Positions 44,956 through 55,141 of a stretch of DNA of 64,000 nucleotides are shown here, one piece after another (within the stretch, counting starts at the first letter, position 1; each line of letters starts with the position of its first letter). The notes under the pieces were generated by a model. It did no database searches. It saw nothing but the letters and a program-made list of their open reading frames with translations, and was not told the origin of the DNA. Made by a program: the position numbers and the translations under genes. The stretch is from Paenibacillus wynnii (lineage in GTDB: Bacteria; Bacillota; Bacilli; Paenibacillales; Paenibacillaceae): assembly GCF_030812855.1 (NCBI RefSeq), contig NZ_JAUSTK010000001.1, positions 62,001-126,000 of the forward strand, written 5' to 3'.

Positions 44956-47900
44956 TTATTGATTGATATCCAATACAGGGCTGGCAGAAGCCAATGTCTG
45001 TTCCTTGGAGCCATAAATTACGTCCCCGTTGCTTCCTGTATTGGAAGGAGCGTATACCGTGATCGACAACGAGCCGCCAGACGTGATAGCGGCATTTACT
45101 TGCGCAGTCACGTCAATTTCCACTGGAACCCCCACAGCCATTCCGGTCCATTCGTCAATTACGGTGCCTGCAGCAGGCTTATTGTTCCAGACAATGCCCG
45201 TCTCCGTCCAATCTCCAGTGGCTACAGCTATAGCATTTACGTTGCTTGCCGCCCCAACGTAAGTCGGCACCAGCCTGATCTTGGCCTCCGAGACTGGAGA
45301 GCTGAAAGTGGACAAATCGAAGCGTAAATACGATGTGCGCGTATATCCGCTGGAGCTGTTCTTGATTACCAGGGAATTCGCTGTACCGTAATTGGTAGAG
45401 GCATACGTGCCGTCCCGTACGTACGCATCCGCAGCGGGTAAAGCACTTAACAGATGTACAGCTGCCGACGGCTCGCCCTCTCCCGCTGCATTATATGCGG
45501 CAACGACATAATAATAGTTCGTGCTGTTCAACAGACCCGTTACGGTGCCTGTTGTGGCTGTTCCAACATCCAGCGTAGAGGAGTAGACTCCCGGAGCGGT
45601 GCCGTATTTAATGCGATATCCGCTCGCTCCGCTGACAGGTGTCCAGCTCAGGGTCGCCTGCCCCTTCCCGCCAGACAGGGTGCTAATCACTGGCGCCGCG
45701 GGCGTCAGGTCAAACTTCACACGCAGGGAACTGCCCTTCTTGCCATTCACGTTAACCGAGAGCTTAATCGTTGGGCTCAATTGAGTGACGGTAATTCCTG
45801 GATCGGCCGAGAGTACACCCGAAGCACTGCTGTTGATCTCCAGCTGGATGCTGCCGGTATTGGCCTGCGTAGGATCGGACACCGTCACCTCCGTTTCTGT
45901 TTCAGACAGCTTCAGTAGAACGGAGGCTTTGCTGTTGCTGGTAATGCCGCCGACGGTTTTGCTCGCCGAATTCCAGAAGTTCACCGCTGTCAGATTCAGA
46001 TGGTTCTCTTTCACTGCTTGTGCCTCTGTCGAATTCTCCAGCACGGTATACCCCGGATTAGCTGCGTAATCCGCCGTCTGGGCTGCGCTGAAGTTGGGAA
46101 GCAGCGCATACTGATAGCCCGCTGCGCCGGATGCGGTCCCGTGATCGAACCATATTGTCTGGAACCGGTTAGTCTTCGTATCGGTCACCAGCGAGCTGGA
46201 GTGGATATCCGTCCACTTGCCGGTGCGGCTCTCACGGAGGGTCTGCAATGTCGGCGCTTCGGGGAAATAATACCCTACGTCCGATCCGCTGGCTGTATTG
46301 CCTGCAAGGTGCATCCAGTTCACCCCGGTATAACTCTGGGTTCCTTGTGTAAGCGAGGTGGACTGCGCCGTTCCATTGACCTCGAAGGCATTGCTTCCTG
46401 TCCCGTTCAGCTTGCGGTTATCGACAATCGTCTCAATCGTACGGCCCGAAGTGCTCGTGATTCCTGCTCCCAAGGCGACAATCTCATCGTCGAACATGAA
46501 CCAGGACTTCTTGCCGGTCAGCGTTCCACCGTATGGATCGAGCTGCATGCCCGCAGTGCCATACGTTCCATCGCTCGCTCCGCCCACCCAATTCATTGAT
46601 GTCGTAGCGCTCTGTCCGACCGCATTGGAGAGCGTTCCTGTATCCACGGTCGTGCCTGCCAGCCGGTACGGATTGACCGTAGGCCAGTAGTTATCGTCGT
46701 ACTGACTGAGATCCTGATTGTAGAGATAGGTCATGCCGTCGCCCATATGCCAGCCATGCAGATTATCCCCGTTGATCGACTCGTACCGGGCGATCCGGCT
46801 GGAGGACATCGCCAGTCCAAAGCCAAAGCCCGGACGAAGCTGTACGAACCGGTCAGACTCAGGGAAGGCAATATTCCCGATGAGTTCTCCCCTGGCTGCA
46901 GTAGATGTATCACTTATCAGCTCTTTGGCCAGGTTGATGTAGAAAATCGAATTGCCTCCGCCGATAAAGCTCCGGTACGTATCCTTCGTAACCCATTCCT
47001 TAACCATACTTCGATAATCGTTAGCATTGGATGCGGGCGCAAAGGTGCTTAATAGAAGGATCGATTGCGTTGCAGCAAAGCCATAGTAGTGATCATCCGC
47101 GGTGGAGTAAGCGATGGTGCGCCCGCGAAGCATCGACATCAGCGAGCCGTTGTAGATCGCCGGTTCATAGGTGTCATATACCCAATCATACAGATTGTTG
47201 CTTTCCGGGTCTGTTATTTCCCAAGTGGAGCCATTCAGCAGGTAGACGAGATTGACAATGTACTGTAAGTATGTTGTCCCATAATTGCCGAAGTAAGGAT
47301 GCTTGGTATGCTGAATGAACGAGCCGTCTGTATGCATACCGTCTCCTGTACTCACATAGGAAAATACGTTATTCACTCCACTTGTGGAGGTTGAGAGCGT
47401 TGTAGCGTCGCTGAGACCGTCTCTGCCAAGCGCGACCGCCGCGCTGTCTTTAATCAGGATGCCGCGAAGCGTAACCACCCAGCTTTTCTCCACACGATTT
47501 GCCCCGGTAGCGGTAGCGCTGTTCTGGGGAGCCCGGTTCGGATCGGGGGTGAACTTGTTGATTGCATTCATATAGTTGGTAATTTGAGTTGCGGTTAAGT
47601 CGTCATACATCAGCACGACAGCATCCAGCAGCCCCCTTGGACCGGATAGCTCCCAGTGATACCAGTTATTGTAGATGGTTTTATCGGGGTTGTAACGGTT
47701 CGCGTACATCCAGTCCAAGGCTCCGACGATATCGTCGCGCAGCGCGGTGTTCCCATAGAGCGGATTGTAGGCCGGTGAGTTCGGATCACTGCTGCCGACT
47801 GTCGCATAGGCCAGCGCCATCGACCGGATCCGGTTATATTGATAGACGATTTCCGCGGAGACCGTTGTGCTGGTCAGATCCGTCCATAGACAGCCGCAGC

Positions 47901-48165
47901 TCGTCTGGTTCGAGCCCGTTTGAAGCGTATCCCAGAAGCCGGTTCCTTCGTCATTTTGTACCACGCTAACGGTGAGTGCAATCTGATTGGCAATGTCGGG
48001 GTCCTCGATGTCTGCAGACGAACCGCCCGTGAGAACAGTCTTCCACTTTTCTCTGAGCGTATCGAATTCATCAGCGGCCATCACTCGGGGCACAGCGCTT
48101 CCCATTGTACCGAACAACGAAAAAATAAGAACAAACAAGCTCACATATGAAATCGTTTTTCTCAC
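44956..48165 (-). CDS. Secreted polysaccharide lyase family 8 enzyme with FN3 and C-terminal binding domain
   Basis: 1069 residues. Signal peptide about 1-31. The alpha/alpha-toroid lyase domain contains the PL8 active-site features: Asn in NNWYHWE (about 165), His in SFIQHTKHPY (about 285), Tyr in YFGNYG (about 294) and Arg in MLRGRT. The beta-sandwich lyase domains follow, then a fibronectin type III domain (about 820-905) and a final DNRLRE/CBM96-like domain (about 910-1069, with TSYLRFDLS). PL8 covers hyaluronate, chondroitin and xanthan lyases; this sequence alone does not decide which. GTG start at 48165. No SLH or sortase signal is seen, so the enzyme is probably released or bound by its C-terminal domain. 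Confidence 0.92.
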   Translation of the reverse strand: MRKTISYVSLFVLIFSLFGTMGSAVPRVMAADEFDTLREKWKTVLTGGSSADIEDPDIANQIALTVSVVQNDEGTGFWDTLQTGSNQTSCGCLWTDLTSTTVSAEIVYQYNRIRSMALAYATVGSSDPNSPAYNPLYGNTALRDDIVGALDWMYANRYNPDKTIYNNWYHWELSGPRGLLDAVVLMYDDLTATQITNYMNAINKFTPDPNRAPQNSATATGANRVEKSWVVTLRGILIKDSAAVALGRDGLSDATTLSTSTSGVNNVFSYVSTGDGMHTDGSFIQHTKHPYFGNYGTTYLQYIVNLVYLLNGSTWEITDPESNNLYDWVYDTYEPAIYNGSLMSMLRGRTIAYSTADDHYYGFAATQSILLLSTFAPASNANDYRSMVKEWVTKDTYRSFIGGGNSIFYINLAKELISDTSTAARGELIGNIAFPESDRFVQLRPGFGFGLAMSSSRIARYESINGDNLHGWHMGDGMTYLYNQDLSQYDDNYWPTVNPYRLAGTTVDTGTLSNAVGQSATTSMNWVGGASDGTYGTAGMQLDPYGGTLTGKKSWFMFDDEIVALGAGITSTSGRTIETIVDNRKLNGTGSNAFEVNGTAQSTSLTQGTQSYTGVNWMHLAGNTASGSDVGYYFPEAPTLQTLRESRTGKWTDIHSSSLVTDTKTNRFQTIWFDHGTASGAAGYQYALLPNFSAAQTADYAANPGYTVLENSTEAQAVKENHLNLTAVNFWNSASKTVGGITSNSKASVLLKLSETETEVTVSDPTQANTGSIQLEINSSASGVLSADPGITVTQLSPTIKLSVNVNGKKGSSLRVKFDLTPAAPVISTLSGGKGQATLSWTPVSGASGYRIKYGTAPGVYSSTLDVGTATTGTVTGLLNSTNYYYVVAAYNAAGEGEPSAAVHLLSALPAADAYVRDGTYASTNYGTANSLVIKNSSSGYTRTSYLRFDLSTFSSPVSEAKIRLVPTYVGAASNVNAIAVATGDWTETGIVWNNKPAAGTVIDEWTGMAVGVPVEIDVTAQVNAAITSGGSLSITVYAPSNTGSNGDVIYGSKEQTLASASPVLDINQ

Positions 48166-48255
48166 CTTACATCAGCCTCCCAGTTTTCGAATTCTCAATC
48201 ACCGTAATACGTTTAGTCTGCCAAGGCTACGGCCCTGGCATAGCTCGCTCTCAGG

Positions 48256-49452
48256 TTACAGAACCGGAGCCTTGTCCACATGTGGACGTTCATACCAGTA
48301 GCCCGGCACACCATTCCAGATCCGCATCAGCGCTTCCAGATAATAATAGTCGCCCCAGACCATGTATCCGTCGAGCCCCAGTTCGCCTCTCACATAATAG
48401 GAGCCATGGTCGATCAGTCCTTCCGCCTCCGGCTGTCCTATAGTCGAGAACGCTCCTGTCAGAGCTTCCATGGTCCGCGATAGAGCGGCTTGCAGCTGCT
48501 GCCGCAGCTCGTCATCCGGCTCGAGATGGGACAGCAGCTCCAGCATGCCGCATGCCGCGATGGCTGAGGCGGAACTGTCACGGATGGTATCCTGGTCTAC
48601 GGGGACATCGAAATCCCAATAGACCACTCCGTCTTCGGGGATACGTTCGATAAAATAGCGGGCCATTCGCTTCGACGTTTCGAGAAAATCTTGTTGGCCG
48701 GTGTAGCGGTAGGAAAGAGCGAAGCCGTAAATACCCCATGCCTGGCCCCGCGTCCACGTCGATCCGTCCCGGAAACCCTGGTGGGTTCCCCCACGAATAG
48801 CCCCTCCGTCCTGGGGGTCGAAATAGAACGTATGGTACGACGAATCATCCCCTCTGATGAGAAAACGGCGGGCCTTTTCCGCATGCGCCTTTGCAATCGC
48901 CCCATACTTGTCATCCCCTGTCACGGCCCCCGCCCAATATAGTAAGGGCAGGTTCATCAGACAATCGATGATGATCCGTCCGCCATTCTCAGGATCACCC
49001 TCTGGCCCCCACGCCTGAATGACGCCTGCCGCCTCCCGCCATCTGCCGAGCAGATGATCCGCCGCGCGCAGGGCCAGCAACTTGAAACCCTCATTCCCTG
49101 TAACCACCCAGCCGGCAAAAGCGGACGGGCCATACAGGAAGCCAATGTCATGATGATCCAGCATCACCTTCGCCTCAAGACGTGCAGCAAAATCGTTCAC
49201 CTGCAACTCGGCTTGCTGCCTGAAGAAAGAATCGCCGTCATACTCATAACAGAGCCACACAAGCCCGGTGTAGAAGCCTTCGATCCAGTCCTCACTCGAA
49301 CCCCAGTCATACTCCTTGTTCCTTCCCATTCCGATATGGGGAAAATCTCCACCATGCCGCTGCAAATTCGCTTTCACTTTGGCGACAGCGTCTTCGATGG
49401 CGATCTTGATTCGCTGTTTGTCCGGCAGCTCCCGATTTGGTTCAGTGATCAT
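48256..49452 (-). CDS. Unsaturated glucuronyl hydrolase, GH88
   Basis: 398 residues, no signal peptide, (alpha/alpha)6 barrel family. Both catalytic-type acids of Bacillus UGL are in place: D102 in DHHDIGF and D163 in IIIDCLMNLPLLYWA. GH88 hydrates the 4,5-unsaturated uronic acid left at the non-reducing end by polysaccharide lyases and so frees it from the oligosaccharide. Works on imported PL8 products in the cytoplasm. ATG after AAGGATG. Confidence 0.94.
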   Translation of the reverse strand: MITEPNRELPDKQRIKIAIEDAVAKVKANLQRHGGDFPHIGMGRNKEYDWGSSEDWIEGFYTGLVWLCYEYDGDSFFRQQAELQVNDFAARLEAKVMLDHHDIGFLYGPSAFAGWVVTGNEGFKLLALRAADHLLGRWREAAGVIQAWGPEGDPENGGRIIIDCLMNLPLLYWAGAVTGDDKYGAIAKAHAEKARRFLIRGDDSSYHTFYFDPQDGGAIRGGTHQGFRDGSTWTRGQAWGIYGFALSYRYTGQQDFLETSKRMARYFIERIPEDGVVYWDFDVPVDQDTIRDSSASAIAACGMLELLSHLEPDDELRQQLQAALSRTMEALTGAFSTIGQPEAEGLIDHGSYYVRGELGLDGYMVWGDYYYLEALMRIWNGVPGYWYERPHVDKAPVL

Positions 49453-49518
49453 GTAGAATTCATCCTTTCATGACTCCGCCCAGAAGGCCGGAGATCAAGT
49501 AACTTATGTCCCATTCTC

Positions 49519-51660
49519 CTAATTCGTAAGCTCAATAACTGACGCCTGGTCGGACCACAGCAGCCGCCATAACAGTTCCTTCCCCTTCGTACCTAATCGA
49601 ATCTGAAATTCTCCTGCGCTGCAGTCGTTCACCTCCAAGGACAACCTCTCCATCCTCCCGAAGCCCTCGTCCTTGAAAGATAGATCTGATTCGTCAGCCG
49701 CATAATAGCTAAAAGCATTCACAAATACGATTTCCCGCCTACCGCCGCTCTGCACCCGCTGGCAGAGCGTCCGGCGGCTGCCGCTCATTGGAATATCGAG
49801 CGTCCGGGCCAGGAATGGTTCCACCGCCTCCGAGCACCAGCTCGCCTGGAGCAGCACTCCGTCTCCAGCCTTCCAACGATACGACGTTTCCGAATAGCGG
49901 CCTCCGCGCTGCACGTCATGCGTCCATTCGGGCGACAATGCGCAGAGCCGGCCAGGCCAAGCTCGCCACTGTGCACGAGACGCCTCCAGAGTCCCACTGA
50001 TATGGTACAGCAGGTCAATGTCCCGGCTTGCGGGAACGCTGACTTTCACGATATCCAGCAGAGTCTCTTCCGTAAGGATATTGATCCGCCGGATGCAGGT
50101 GCCGCGATAGGCCGCATCATCCCACGTGCACATTTCTTCGGGAAGCGAGATGAAGCCCTTCATTTGGTAATGTACAGGCTCGCCGATCCAACTTACCCGG
50201 CTCTCCACGAGGCTCCCCCAGGATTCCCGGCGGTATTGAACCCATTCTCCGTCAGCCGGAGGCTGATCCTGACCGTTCAGCGCCACCGTATTATGCGCGT
50301 AAGTATGTTTGAACCAGCCGTAGTGAGCAGGCACCCCGTAGGCTGTCGTCCCCGGATCGACGAATAGCGGCACCCGGCCGGCACCGAACGATAGTCCGAG
50401 ACGGTCCATATGGTCATGTTCACCACCGAATGTGCTGTGCTTGACTAGTAAATGCCAGCCTTTGCGGTTTACAAGTTTCGTCAAACCGCTGGCCGCCGAC
50501 GACCTGTCGGATACAAGCATCTGTGCCAGATCGCCCCTGCGCGTCGCCCCCATCAGCGGCTGGCCGAACGCCAGCGCTTCGAACGAATCGCGCCGGGCTG
50601 CGGCGAATGAAAGGTTTTGCGGCCCAATTGTCGCATCATAACAATAGGCAAGCCGCAGCAGCTCAGCGTAACGTTCAGATCCATACCATGCATAGGCTAC
50701 CTCGTAATAGGGAGCGAGATCAGCCAATCTTTTGCCAGAGCTGGCATCGTTAATATTGGGCAGTGTGCCGTCCGGAAGCAGATACCCCAGCGGAAAATCG
50801 AACAAACGCTTTATTGCGGGGTGTGTACGCAGCTCCCACTGAGTGCCTTCGACCAGAATGGCATATTTCAGCAGCGAGTCGAAGGCGTAATAATGATAGT
50901 GAAAATTCCCCTCATACCACAGACCGTCCTCCAGCACACCGTAAGCCAACTGATCATACAGGCCGAAAGGATTGTGCAATACGCTGTGCAGAAGCGCCTC
51001 ATCTCCCAGCAGAAATCCCACAATGCCGATTGCCGAGGTAATCAGAACCGCATGATTGTGAATTTGCCGCTCCCTGTACATAGTGAGAAATTCGACGCAT
51101 GGCCGCAGCAGCCCCTGCCGGATGGCCTCACGGTCCTCAGGCTCCAGCTTGTTTTGAATGAACGCGTAGGCGTAGCTTAGATCAATGATCCAATGCGCCT
51201 CATCGAGTGTCTGCGAGAACAGCTTGCCGGGGCCATTATAGGGGATGTTCCCATGAATCTCGTATCCCGTATAGTATCGGGCATACCGCAGAAGAACCTC
51301 CCTGACCTGGCCGAACGCGGCATCGTCACCATGAATCTGGCTGTGTAGCGCTACATCCCGCAGCATCCTGCCGATCTTGGTGTTCGCCAGCGTGACCCAC
51401 GCGCCATCATAAGGTTCACCCTGCCATACTGTGCCGCAGGCAGGGCACTTATGGGCGTTCGGAAGAGACCAATCAAAGCCAAGCTGCGTTCCATCAAGTG
51501 GGCAGTAGTAATAATGAGACCATTGCCCTCGTTCGCCAGCGCCTATCTGATAGTGGATCAGACTGGCCTCCTCTGCTCGTGCTCCAAGCTGTTCCACCGC
51601 GTCCCGGTAGGCTGGATCCGCTGCGTTCCGCGAGAGCTGATCCAACCGAATTTGATTCAT
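49519..51660 (-). CDS. Heparinase II/III-family polysaccharide lyase (intracellular)
   Basis: About 713 residues: N-terminal alpha/alpha toroid, with a CPLDG and CPACG pair near residues 58-80 that looks like a zinc site, then the heparinase II/III-like beta-sandwich domain (KHSTFGGEHDHMDRLGLS with the conserved His/Tyr region; FKHTYAHNTVALNGQDQ). No signal peptide, so it acts inside the cell on short oligosaccharides, as exolytic oligo-uronate lyases do. Exact substrate unknown. ATG 51660 is preferred (GGAG 6 nt upstream); ATG 51672 is the alternative. It follows the permease gene by a few bp. Confidence 0.88.
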   Translation of the reverse strand: MNQIRLDQLSRNAADPAYRDAVEQLGARAEEASLIHYQIGAGERGQWSHYYYCPLDGTQLGFDWSLPNAHKCPACGTVWQGEPYDGAWVTLANTKIGRMLRDVALHSQIHGDDAAFGQVREVLLRYARYYTGYEIHGNIPYNGPGKLFSQTLDEAHWIIDLSYAYAFIQNKLEPEDREAIRQGLLRPCVEFLTMYRERQIHNHAVLITSAIGIVGFLLGDEALLHSVLHNPFGLYDQLAYGVLEDGLWYEGNFHYHYYAFDSLLKYAILVEGTQWELRTHPAIKRLFDFPLGYLLPDGTLPNINDASSGKRLADLAPYYEVAYAWYGSERYAELLRLAYCYDATIGPQNLSFAAARRDSFEALAFGQPLMGATRRGDLAQMLVSDRSSAASGLTKLVNRKGWHLLVKHSTFGGEHDHMDRLGLSFGAGRVPLFVDPGTTAYGVPAHYGWFKHTYAHNTVALNGQDQPPADGEWVQYRRESWGSLVESRVSWIGEPVHYQMKGFISLPEEMCTWDDAAYRGTCIRRINILTEETLLDIVKVSVPASRDIDLLYHISGTLEASRAQWRAWPGRLCALSPEWTHDVQRGGRYSETSYRWKAGDGVLLQASWCSEAVEPFLARTLDIPMSGSRRTLCQRVQSGGRREIVFVNAFSYYAADESDLSFKDEGFGRMERLSLEVNDCSAGEFQIRLGTKGKELLWRLLWSDQASVIELTN

Positions 51661-51679
51661 CGTGTTCTCCATTAGTCCC

Positions 51680-52570
51680 TTAGCCCTTAATCGAGCCGGC
51701 CGTCATCTGCATGAACGACTTGTTCGCCACCACATAAGCAACCAGCATGGGCAGCATGGACAGAACGGCCCCTCCCATCATGTAATGGGTCTGGGAGGCG
51801 GCGGATATTCCATAACGCAGGCTGGCCAGACCGACAGTGAGCACCTGAAGATTCGGTTGGCTCATCGTGAAGACGAGCGGCAGGATATACTCGTTCCAGG
51901 CATGCCGGAAGGCGAACAAACCGGCTACCCCAAGGCCCGGAGCGAGCAATGGCAGGACGATCCGCGAATAAATCCACAGCCTGGAACAGCCGTCAATCAT
52001 GGCCGCCTCATCCAGTTCCCTCGGAATTCCCCGCATGAAGCTGACAAGGATAAAGTAGGTTGAAGCGTGCCCGCTGACAAGGATAATGATTACCGCCCAC
52101 AGCGATGTTTGTAAATTCAAGCCCACCATGAGCTCGAACTGCGGACGCAGCACCACGGCGCCGATGGAAATGAACATCGTGGAAGCCTGGAGACCCACGT
52201 AGAACTTTTTGCCGAGGAAATCCATCCGGTCCACCGCATAGGCCGATATCGAAGCGATAAGGAGGGTGCCCGCCGTCGCAAAGACCGAAACGAACACACT
52301 GTTCCAGGTATATCTGGAGAAGTTCGCCAGCTTCCAGACATCCGCATAGTTTGATGGGTGCCACACCTTCGGCAAAAAGGTCGAACCGGCAGTTAATTCC
52401 GCATTCGATTTGAACGACCCGAGGAAAGCAATCACGATTGGAAATAGAATCAATACTGCCATGATCACCAGGAACCCCCATAACGCGACTTTGGTCAGCA
52501 TCGAGACCAGGGAACGGGAAGTCACGGCAGACGTCTTCGCTTGTCGTAGCTTTATGGTTTTAGTAGTCAT
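51680..52570 (-). CDS. Carbohydrate ABC transporter permease (MalG/CUT1 type)
   Basis: About 296 residues, six transmembrane segments, with the inner-membrane EAA loop DEAAMIDGCSRLWIYSRIVL near two thirds of the length. ATG 52570 chosen for TGGAGG 7 nt upstream. Second permease of the importer. No ATPase gene is present in the locus, so a shared MsmX-type ATPase encoded elsewhere is expected. Confidence 0.93.
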   Translation of the reverse strand: MTTKTIKLRQAKTSAVTSRSLVSMLTKVALWGFLVIMAVLILFPIVIAFLGSFKSNAELTAGSTFLPKVWHPSNYADVWKLANFSRYTWNSVFVSVFATAGTLLIASISAYAVDRMDFLGKKFYVGLQASTMFISIGAVVLRPQFELMVGLNLQTSLWAVIIILVSGHASTYFILVSFMRGIPRELDEAAMIDGCSRLWIYSRIVLPLLAPGLGVAGLFAFRHAWNEYILPLVFTMSQPNLQVLTVGLASLRYGISAASQTHYMMGGAVLSMLPMLVAYVVANKSFMQMTAGSIKG

Positions 52571-52624
52571 CTGTATACCTCCAGTTTCGCCGCGCACTGT
52601 TGTAGCAGCGAGCAGCTAAATACA

Positions 52625-53524
52625 TTAATGGACTTGATTCAAGCGTTTCGATAACCTGAAGTAGAACAGCGTTACTACACCGACGATAATAGCTGTAACG
52701 AAGCCAACCGCGCTTCCGTAACCAAGCTGCTGCTCCATCGAGTTGCTCGACGTGGAGATCGGGAAAAAGAGCTTATAGACATACATGAACATAACCTCGG
52801 TCTTTCCGATCGGGCCGCCTTCTGTCAGCACCATAATGCTCTCATAGCCCTTCAAAGAGTTGATGATGGCAAGCATAATGACCATCTGAAGCACCGGACC
52901 CAGCATCGGAATCGTCACATAGATAAACTTCTGCCAGGCGTTCGCGCCATCCAGCGATGCGCTCTCATATATGTCATCCGGGATGCTCTGCAGCCCGGCG
53001 ATCAGCAGCAGCATATAGTTGCCTATCGCGCCCCAGGCCGCAATCAGGATCACGGTCAGCATGGCTTTATCCACGCCGAGCCAATCGACATTTCGCTCCA
53101 CAATTCCGTAACGAACGAGTAATTGATTGAGCACACCATTATACGAGTTGAATACAGTAAAAAATACGACAGACATAACCGAAGCACTTATGATGGTGGG
53201 CAAAAAATAAACCCCCCGCAGAAAGCCTTTACCGCGAATCCCCCGGTTCAAAATAACCGCCAGGATCAGCGAGAGCGGCAGAGTAATCGCCAGTTTGCCG
53301 CCCGCATAGACGAACGTATTGACGACTGAATTCCAATACGCCTCGTCCGACAACAGCCGGACGAAGTTGTCGAGTCCGACGAAACGCTCCGTACCGTAAC
53401 CTTTATAATCGTAAAACATATATCGCATAGCCCAGCCAATTGGATACACGCTAAATATCAGCGTAAGCACCAGACTGGGCAGCGAGAACCAGAAACCCGG
53501 AAGCTTCTGCTTCAGATTTCTCAT
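52625..53524 (-). CDS. Carbohydrate ABC transporter permease (MalF/CUT1 type)
   Basis: 299 residues, six transmembrane segments, EAA-type loop YESASLDGANAWQKFIYVTI. It forms the channel with the permease encoded 54 bp downstream and receives sugar from the lipoprotein encoded upstream. Confidence 0.93.
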   Translation of the reverse strand: MRNLKQKLPGFWFSLPSLVLTLIFSVYPIGWAMRYMFYDYKGYGTERFVGLDNFVRLLSDEAYWNSVVNTFVYAGGKLAITLPLSLILAVILNRGIRGKGFLRGVYFLPTIISASVMSVVFFTVFNSYNGVLNQLLVRYGIVERNVDWLGVDKAMLTVILIAAWGAIGNYMLLLIAGLQSIPDDIYESASLDGANAWQKFIYVTIPMLGPVLQMVIMLAIINSLKGYESIMVLTEGGPIGKTEVMFMYVYKLFFPISTSSNSMEQQLGYGSAVGFVTAIIVGVVTLFYFRLSKRLNQVH

Positions 53525-53617
53525 AAGCTTTTCCTCCTAACGCGAGTTATTTTTAGCCTTGCACCTAGCTTTGAAAGAATCGGAGCCGGCAGTTGCTTCC
53601 TGACCGGCCCCGTATCA

Positions 53618-55000
53618 TTATTGAGCGAATGCTCCGCCCAGTTTCGTCGGATCAAAGCCCGGATCAGCTTCAATCTCCACATCCCCGGTCTCAATCGCTT
53701 TGGCGAACGCTGCATTGTAACGTGTATTCAAATCTTCAACTTCCTTGTCCAGATCGCCGCCCTGCAGCATGTACTTAAAGAACGTCTCCTGATAACCGGC
53801 TCCCTCTACATTCACTGTTGGCTTGATCGGCCATACACCGTCATCCTTGTTGGGCAAGAAGCCCTCAATACCGTTGATATCCGGCTGCTTCGCCTTGGCA
53901 ATAATTTGGGACACCATCGAGATACCATAACCCTGTTCATGATAATCCTGCAGAATTTGGTCACCGTACATATAATTGATAAACTTCCAGGCAGCGTCTT
54001 TCTTGTCGGAATTGGCGCTGATCGCCAGCCACTGTCCGCCCAGGAAACCCGAGGCCCCTTTCACCGTGCCGTCAATTGTCGGTACAGGTGCTGCCGCCCA
54101 ATTGATCTTGGCCGGGAATTGACTCTTGTACACGCCAGGTTCGGAGGAGTAGGACATATACATGCCGATCTTGCCTTCGGCAAATTGCGCACGCAGCGGG
54201 TCAATATCCAGCGCCTCCATCCCCGGAAGGGCGCTTCCGTCATCATACATCTGCTTGAAGGCCTTGGCGATTTCCTTAAAGCCGGTGAAATCGTATTGGG
54301 CTGTCTTGAAGTCGAAGCCAAAACCACCGTAGCCGCTCAATTCCGCGATCACTCTCGCCGAACGGTCCCAGGCACTGTTCGGACTCTTGAAAGGCAGTGC
54401 AAAACCGTAAGCGCCGATGTCCTTCCCGGCTTCCGTCAGCAGCTTGGCGTCCTCCACCATCTCCGCTAGCGATGTCGGCGGGTTCTGGATGCCCGCCTTG
54501 TCAAAGAGATCCTTGTTATAAATAAGCCGCATTGTGCTGCCATAGTTGGGCAGGCTGTACATCTTGCCGTCAAATTGGTTCAAGTTGGGCATGACCATGA
54601 ACTCCTGCTTTTGTGCATCTGTCAAATACTCGTCGATCGGAGCCATATAGCCTTTTTTGTAATACGTCTGAATCGTGCCTTCTTTGACCCGGAATACATC
54701 GGGAGCCTGATTGGCTGCAAAGGATAAATCGAGCGCTTGCGCGTAATCATCCGCTTTCACCACATACTCCACTTCGATATTGTCCGTATTGGTGGCGTTG
54801 AATTCGTCGATCACTTGCTTGATATAATCCGAGTCATGACGATCAATTGTCCAATACGAAATCTTTGTCTTCTCCTGGGCTCCAGCCCCCGTGCTCTGGG
54901 ATAACTGATCTGTACTTGATCCATTCGAAGCGTTGCTGCTACAGGCGGTGAGGCCCACCGACAATACCAACCCCAGGGAAACTGCCATACTCTTCTTCAT
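53618..55000 (-). CDS. Extracellular sugar-binding lipoprotein of the ABC importer
   Basis: 460 residues. Lipoprotein signal with lipobox LTAC, acylated Cys20, then a Ser/Asn-rich tether and a family-1 solute-binding domain (YWTIDRHDSDYIKQVIDEFN, DVFRVKEGTIQTYYKKG). It captures oligosaccharides, here presumably unsaturated uronate oligomers. First gene of the import/degradation operon. AGGAGG 9 nt before ATG. The 110 bp upstream contain no recognisable catabolite-repression (cre) site. Confidence 0.94.
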   Translation of the reverse strand: MKKSMAVSLGLVLSVGLTACSSNASNGSSTDQLSQSTGAGAQEKTKISYWTIDRHDSDYIKQVIDEFNATNTDNIEVEYVVKADDYAQALDLSFAANQAPDVFRVKEGTIQTYYKKGYMAPIDEYLTDAQKQEFMVMPNLNQFDGKMYSLPNYGSTMRLIYNKDLFDKAGIQNPPTSLAEMVEDAKLLTEAGKDIGAYGFALPFKSPNSAWDRSARVIAELSGYGGFGFDFKTAQYDFTGFKEIAKAFKQMYDDGSALPGMEALDIDPLRAQFAEGKIGMYMSYSSEPGVYKSQFPAKINWAAAPVPTIDGTVKGASGFLGGQWLAISANSDKKDAAWKFINYMYGDQILQDYHEQGYGISMVSQIIAKAKQPDINGIEGFLPNKDDGVWPIKPTVNVEGAGYQETFFKYMLQGGDLDKEVEDLNTRYNAAFAKAIETGDVEIEADPGFDPTKLGGAFAQ

Positions 55001-55110
55001 GTGAGATAACCTCCTGTTTTGATGTCCTTATACTTGCACCCTTATGTGACTTCTAGGCGTCTGCTATTATTGTAAATAAATATAGGGACGCTCAACATGG
55101 GGCAAAACAA

Positions 55111-55141
55111 AGATAAAGGGCAGAAATCCGCCCTTTTATCT
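55111..55141 (-). terminator. Terminator overlapping the response-regulator stop codon
   Basis: On the minus strand AGATAAAAGGGC and GCCCTTTATCT form the stem with loop GGATTTCT, followed by TTGTTTTG. The TAA stop (55136-55138) lies inside the left arm. It separates the regulatory genes from the import operon. Confidence 0.75.

Noticed and set aside
46000..46599. Plus-strand 199-codon reading frame
   Set aside because: Antisense to the PL8 lyase gene, with no domain signature.
53621..54469. Plus-strand 282-codon reading frame
   Set aside because: Antisense to the sugar-binding lipoprotein in a GC-rich gene; its peptide has no recognisable domain.
55001..55110. Catabolite-repression (cre) site before the sugar-binding protein gene
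   Set aside because: No sequence close to TGWAARCGYTWNCW was found by eye.
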